A stretch of 64,000 nucleotides of DNA. It comes from Stutzerimonas stutzeri. GTDB lineage: Bacteria; Pseudomonadota; Gammaproteobacteria; Pseudomonadales; Pseudomonadaceae. A program made the position numbers and the translations under genes. The first letter of the stretch is position 1. Each line of letters opens with the position of its first letter. Positions 60,930-64,000 of this stretch are shown here, piece by piece. Under the pieces are notes generated by a model, which had not been told where the DNA came from, made no database searches, and was given only the letters and a program-made list of their open reading frames with translations. The stretch spans positions 1,798,001 through 1,862,000 of the forward strand of contig NZ_JAGQFP010000001.1 in NCBI RefSeq assembly GCF_019090095.1, given 5' to 3'.

Positions 60930-61714
60930 GGCGCCCCCTCGAACTGCGCGCTACCGCTCATTCCCGCCAACAGACCGCTGGCATCCGCAGGCAACGCCGC
61001 GATCAGCAGCAATGTCTGGCTGCCCTCATCGATGCGTGCCCCCAGGCGCTTGACCTCGGCCTGCAACGGCTTCCCGGTCTCATCCGGGACGAAGATGAAA
61101 CGCTGCCCGGGTTTGAGCGTGGCCAGCCAGCGCGACGGCACCAGCAGATGGATTTCCAGCGTGCGGTTATCCACGACTTCCAACATCGGCGTCCCGCTGG
61201 CCACGCTTTCGTGGGGCTGCACGCGACGCTGCACCACCTGGCCGTCGAACGGCGCCGCGACGCTGCAACGCTTGACCTGGACGCGATAGACCTGCGCCTC
61301 GGCCTCGGCCTGTGCTCGGCGTGCCTCGGCCAGACTGACCTCGAAGCGACCGACCGAATTCAGCGCTGCCAGTTGCTTCTTGTGCGCCAGCTCCTCGCTC
61401 GCCGCCCGCGCCGCGGCCTGCATGGCGTTGAGCTGCGCCTGGTAGGCGCTACAGTCGAAACGCACCAGCACGTCACCTTTGTGAAATGGCTGCCCCTCGG
61501 CAAAGGGCATCTCGATGATCCGCCCCGCCAGTTCACTGGCCAACACCGCCTGATCGCGCGCGCGCAGCACTCCGCGTGCCTGGCGTTCAGCCGCGATCGC
61601 GGGCGCATCGATATCTGTCGACAGCAACGGCTCTTCGGCCCGCAATGACGTAGCGCAGGCCAGCACGACCAGCGTCAGTAGGGAACGGCGAAAACGCACT
61701 GACTTGCGCCGCAT
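60926..61714 (-). CDS. Periplasmic adaptor protein (RND/HlyD type)
   Basis: A 262-residue protein from the ATG at 61714. The signal peptide (SLLTLVVLACATSLRAEE) is followed by a lipoyl-type half-motif GVLRARDQAVLASELAGRIIEM, then a short coiled coil (YQAQLNAMQAAARAASEELAHKK) and the second half RCSVAAPFDGQVVQRRVQPHESV. A beta-barrel domain ends it. It is shorter than usual RND adaptors and lacks a membrane helix beyond the signal. It probably bridges the HlyD-type inner-membrane proteins to the TolC-type duct. It is the first gene of the six-gene leftward operon, with no pump gene such as an RND transporter alongside. Confidence 0.9.
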   Translation of the reverse strand: MRRKSVRFRRSLLTLVVLACATSLRAEEPLLSTDIDAPAIAAERQARGVLRARDQAVLASELAGRIIEMPFAEGQPFHKGDVLVRFDCSAYQAQLNAMQAAARAASEELAHKKQLAALNSVGRFEVSLAEARRAQAEAEAQVYRVQVKRCSVAAPFDGQVVQRRVQPHESVASGTPMLEVVDNRTLEIHLLVPSRWLATLKPGQRFIFVPDETGKPLQAEVKRLGARIDEGSQTLLLIAALPADASGLLAGMSGSAQFEGAP

Positions 61715-61940
61715 AGTGCACTCCTTGCATGGTGGTCGAGGCAGTCTAAGCCAGAAGCGCGCCTGAAAGAATCGGCCAAAGCCGAGCAGGCGCGATCGTC
61801 CCATGGCATCGCGCACGAGCAGCAGCGAACCGCTCGGCGCGCGAGTAAAGCTCGCGCGCAATAAAGAAGCTGAGGCAACGACCCGCTATGGCGCAAGCCG
61901 CAGGCCAGGCGACCCCGGCTCGCAGGGCGCCGGGAGATAG
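61715..61940. other. Promoter side of the export operon
   Basis: The 226 bases between the adaptor gene and the metallophosphoesterase gene must hold the operon promoter. I saw no recognisable operator or terminator. Confidence 0.4.
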
Positions 61941-63056
61941 CTAGGTGGCCCTGACCAGACGAATCCGCGTGATCTCCGACGGTGCGCCGAAGCGCAGCGG
62001 CGGTCCCCAATAGCCGGTGCCGCGACTGATGTAGATCTGCATGTCGCCGAGGCGCTGCAGCCCGGCCACCCACGGTTGCTGCCAGCGCACGAAATGCATC
62101 CAGGGCCAGAACTGGCCGCCGTGCGTATGCCCCGACAGTTGCAGGTCGCAGCCCACCTCCACTGCCGCCGTTGCCGAACGTGGCTGGTGCGCCAGCAGGA
62201 TGCGCGGCACGTCGACGGGCGCGCCGGCGAACGCGGCGGCTGGGTCGCTTCGATGGCTCGGCCGGAACAGTTCAGCCGAGTAGTCGGCGATGCCTGCCAG
62301 TACCAGCCGGGCGTCACCATGCTCGAGCAGGACATGGCGGTTGAGCAACACTTGCATGCCCAACCGCTCGAACTCGGCGATCCAGCTATCGGCACCGGAG
62401 TAATACTCGTGGTTGCCAGTGACCACGTAGGTGCCATGAACCGAACTCAGGCGGCCAAGCGGGGCGATGTCATCAGCCAGCTCGGCGACGCTGCCGTCCA
62501 CCAGGTCGCCCGTGATCACGATCAGATCCGGCGAGAGGCCGTTGACCCGTCGGGTGATCGCATCGATATAGCCCTGCTTGATCGTCGGGCCGACGTGGAT
62601 ATCGCTGAGCTGCACGATGCTGAATCCGTCCAGGCCGGCCGGCAGCGCTCGCACGGCGATAACGCGCTCGACCAGCCGAGCGGTTCTGCGTGCATTGATC
62701 AGCCCGAACAGCGTCACCGCCAGCACGGCGGCGACAACCGCCAGCGCCGACCCCCGCGTCACCGCTGCCGACTCCCAGCCCAGCAACGACGCCACGACCA
62801 ACGCAAATGCACGCAGCAGCGAGAACACCGCCAGGCTGGAAAAGATCCCCATGGCCAGCAAGCCGGACCACGCCAGCAGCGCATTACCCGCGCCTCGCAC
62901 CAGCACGCCATAGCGCATCAGCACAGCCGACAGCACCAGATAGGCCCAGGCCAGCGCACTGCCAAGTGGGCCGAGCGCAAGCGCGGGTATCAGCGTTATG
63001 CCAACGAACACATGCAGGCCGATCAACAGCAGCCCGGCCAGTAAGCGCCTGTTCAT
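61941..63056 (-). CDS. Membrane-bound metallophosphoesterase (YkuE-like)
   Basis: A 371-residue protein with four hydrophobic helices in the first 125 residues. A calcineurin-like phosphoesterase domain follows: QLSDIHVG, VITGDLVDGSV, YVVTGNHEYYSG, LLAHQPR and LSGHTHGGQFWP supply the Asp/His/Asn metal ligands. Family members of this shape act on UDP-diacylglucosamine, nucleotides or other phosphoesters; the actual substrate is unknown. It is leftward, 226 bases beyond the export operon start, so it is probably separate from it. Confidence 0.92.
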   Translation of the reverse strand: MNRRLLAGLLLIGLHVFVGITLIPALALGPLGSALAWAYLVLSAVLMRYGVLVRGAGNALLAWSGLLAMGIFSSLAVFSLLRAFALVVASLLGWESAAVTRGSALAVVAAVLAVTLFGLINARRTARLVERVIAVRALPAGLDGFSIVQLSDIHVGPTIKQGYIDAITRRVNGLSPDLIVITGDLVDGSVAELADDIAPLGRLSSVHGTYVVTGNHEYYSGADSWIAEFERLGMQVLLNRHVLLEHGDARLVLAGIADYSAELFRPSHRSDPAAAFAGAPVDVPRILLAHQPRSATAAVEVGCDLQLSGHTHGGQFWPWMHFVRWQQPWVAGLQRLGDMQIYISRGTGYWGPPLRFGAPSEITRIRLVRAT

Positions 63057-63337
63057 GCACGACGTCTCTTTTTTCAGAAAGGGAAAAACCCGTGCACTGC
63101 CCGGTCAACCACGATGGCGAGGGGCGCGCAGGGTATGCAGGTGACGGCACCGGGTGGAGCGTTGGTGCGCCGCGATGATGGCACACAAACCAGCCGACGC
63201 TGCAGCGGCTTGACTCATATCCACTGCACGCTTGACGCCTCCACGAGCAGTCATTCCGGGATGCGGTTACAAGATGTCTTCGACAGTAGCAACAGGTCGA
63301 GCGCGTCGGCCGCCGTGCAGCCGACGCGTACTGGCCG
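63057..63337. other. Gene-free spacer
   Basis: The 281 bases between the metallophosphoesterase start and the small acidic gene show nothing convincing apart from the probable phosphoesterase promoter. Confidence 0.4.
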
Positions 63338-63532
63338 CTACATCACGCCAGGGTCGGGTATCGGATCCGGGGGCGGTGGCTCCTTCTCCAGATTTTCGAG
63401 CACCTCGTCGGGCAGCGTATCGCCGTCGTCCAGCTCGGTATCGCTTTCGGCGTCATCCAGGTCGTTCAGCGGGGATTCGTCTGCCAACCAGGGATACAGC
63501 GGCGGATCACTGGGTAGGGTTGTACTGAGCAT
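63338..63532 (-). CDS. Small acidic protein of unknown function
   Basis: A 64-residue protein from the ATG at 63532, preceded on the minus strand by a strong AGGAGG ribosome binding site. The sequence MLSTTLPSDPPLYPWLADES continues into an Asp/Glu/Pro-rich stretch (NDLDDAESDTELDDGDTL). It is probably intrinsically disordered and has no cysteines or signal peptide. I recognise no family. The good ribosome binding site and biased composition support translation. Confidence 0.6.
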   Translation of the reverse strand: MLSTTLPSDPPLYPWLADESPLNDLDDAESDTELDDGDTLPDEVLENLEKEPPPPDPIPDPGVM

Positions 63533-63627
63533 GGGGACCTCCTCGCAGGTGTGCCAGTTGGTTAGGCAGGCCGCGGCGGGCATGGTTCGCCCCGGTCGTC
63601 CCTTGCCGGTTTAGCGCGCCCGCCCGC

Positions 63628-64000
63628 CTAGCGCACCCAGGTCTGCTCGCTCAGACACTCGCTCAGGTAGTCGAGAAAACAGGTGATGCGCGCGGCCAGC
63701 GCAGTGTTGCGGTAGTACACCGCGTGGATCGGCTGCAGCACCTCGGTATTCGCCGCGGCCAGCACCTCGACCAGCGTCCCCTCGGCGCGATCGCGTGCGG
63801 TCATGAGGTCCGACAGACAGGCGATGCCCTGCCCGGCCAGCGCCAGATGGCGCACAGTCTCGCCGCTCGATGCCCACAGGCTCGGCACGATGGGCCAGCT
63901 CTCGCCCAGCGGATGGCGCAGTGGCCAATGATTGAGGCTCTCCGGCTGGGTGAAGCCGATCAGGCTGTGCATCGCCAGGTCCTCGACCTGCTGCGGCATG
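63628..64000 (-). CDS. LysR-family transcriptional regulator, C-terminal part (5' end outside window)
   Basis: The visible part (about 124 codons) is the end of a LysR substrate-binding domain: HSLIGFTQPESLNHWPLRHP, GETVRHLALAGQGIACLSDLMTARD and the ending HAVYYRNTALAARITCFLDYLSECL. The helix-turn-helix lies beyond the window edge. The ligand is unknown. Confidence 0.9.
   Translation of the reverse strand, partial: MPQQVEDLAMHSLIGFTQPESLNHWPLRHPLGESWPIVPSLWASSGETVRHLALAGQGIACLSDLMTARDRAEGTLVEVLAAANTEVLQPIHAVYYRNTALAARITCFLDYLSECLSEQTWVR

Noticed and set aside
43061..61714. A canonical type I secretion system
   Set aside because: No ABC ATPase and no RTX nonapeptides or classical C-terminal signal were found; the M50-HlyD fusion replaces the usual pump position.
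62076..63044. A 322-codon plus-strand frame opposite the metallophosphoesterase
   Set aside because: Gln/Arg/His-rich shadow; the opposite strand has all phosphoesterase motifs.

Overview
The window is high-GC (roughly 60-65% by eye) gammaproteobacterial DNA. Protein sequences and gene order point to a pseudomonad of the Pseudomonas/Stutzerimonas stutzeri kind: AhpC, SecA, Prs, RF1 and HemA look Pseudomonas-like throughout. The runs secA-argJ-Nudix/ThiE, hpt-upp-uraA and pagL-murI-moeB-prmC-prfA-hemA-(TPR lipoprotein)-lolB-ispE-tRNA-Gln-prs-rplY-pth-ychF follow the order I remember from P. aeruginosa (memory, not a search).

Layout. 1-5975: yajQ (cut by the window edge), then a rightward operon of a response regulator with a decayed GGDEF domain, panE, a membrane histidine kinase, an ATP:cobalamin adenosyltransferase and a voltage-sensor-like membrane protein. 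5999-12884: leftward genes for an alpha/beta hydrolase, a DUF3182 protein, AhpF, AhpC (with a terminator between them), a Nudix-ThiE fusion and ArgJ. 12996-17837: secA divergent from dciA (DUF721), a small membrane protein, SOS-type yebG with a LexA-like box, and a DUF3509 protein. 17975-24204: a MalT-like LuxR regulator beside a DUF1302/DUF1329 envelope operon. 24783-27832: purine and pyrimidine salvage (hpt, upp, uraA) and a cysteine-cluster protein. 27869-40555: conserved housekeeping genes and two identical tRNA-Gln(UUG) genes.

From about 40.6 kb the content becomes accessory. An orphan curlin-repeat protein (40759-41994) and a 3-methyladenine DNA glycosylase come first. Then 43061-61714 holds what looks like one functional unit: a TolC-type lipoprotein; a 2512-residue surface protein with an N-terminal LEPRMMFD motif, a DUF4347 domain and many cadherin/Ig-like repeats; a sulfotransferase divergent from a dedicated APS kinase; a phage-collar (MdpB-like) protein; a DUF6916-like protein; and a six-gene leftward operon. 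That operon encodes a periplasmic adaptor, a GAF-like/HlyD protein, an M50 site-2 protease fused to an HlyD arm with a PqqD-like N terminus, an Asp/Asn beta-hydroxylase with a Nif11-like tail, a second sulfotransferase-like protein and a GNAT acetyltransferase. No ABC ATPase or RTX repeat is present. My reading (inference) is an unconventional envelope-spanning export system with modification enzymes (sulfation, hydroxylation, acetylation) for large or collar-type surface proteins. This is the best candidate for an undescribed system here.

The window closes with a metallophosphoesterase, a 64-residue acidic protein and the C-terminal part of a LysR regulator. I see no CRISPR array, insertion sequence, rRNA or prophage.
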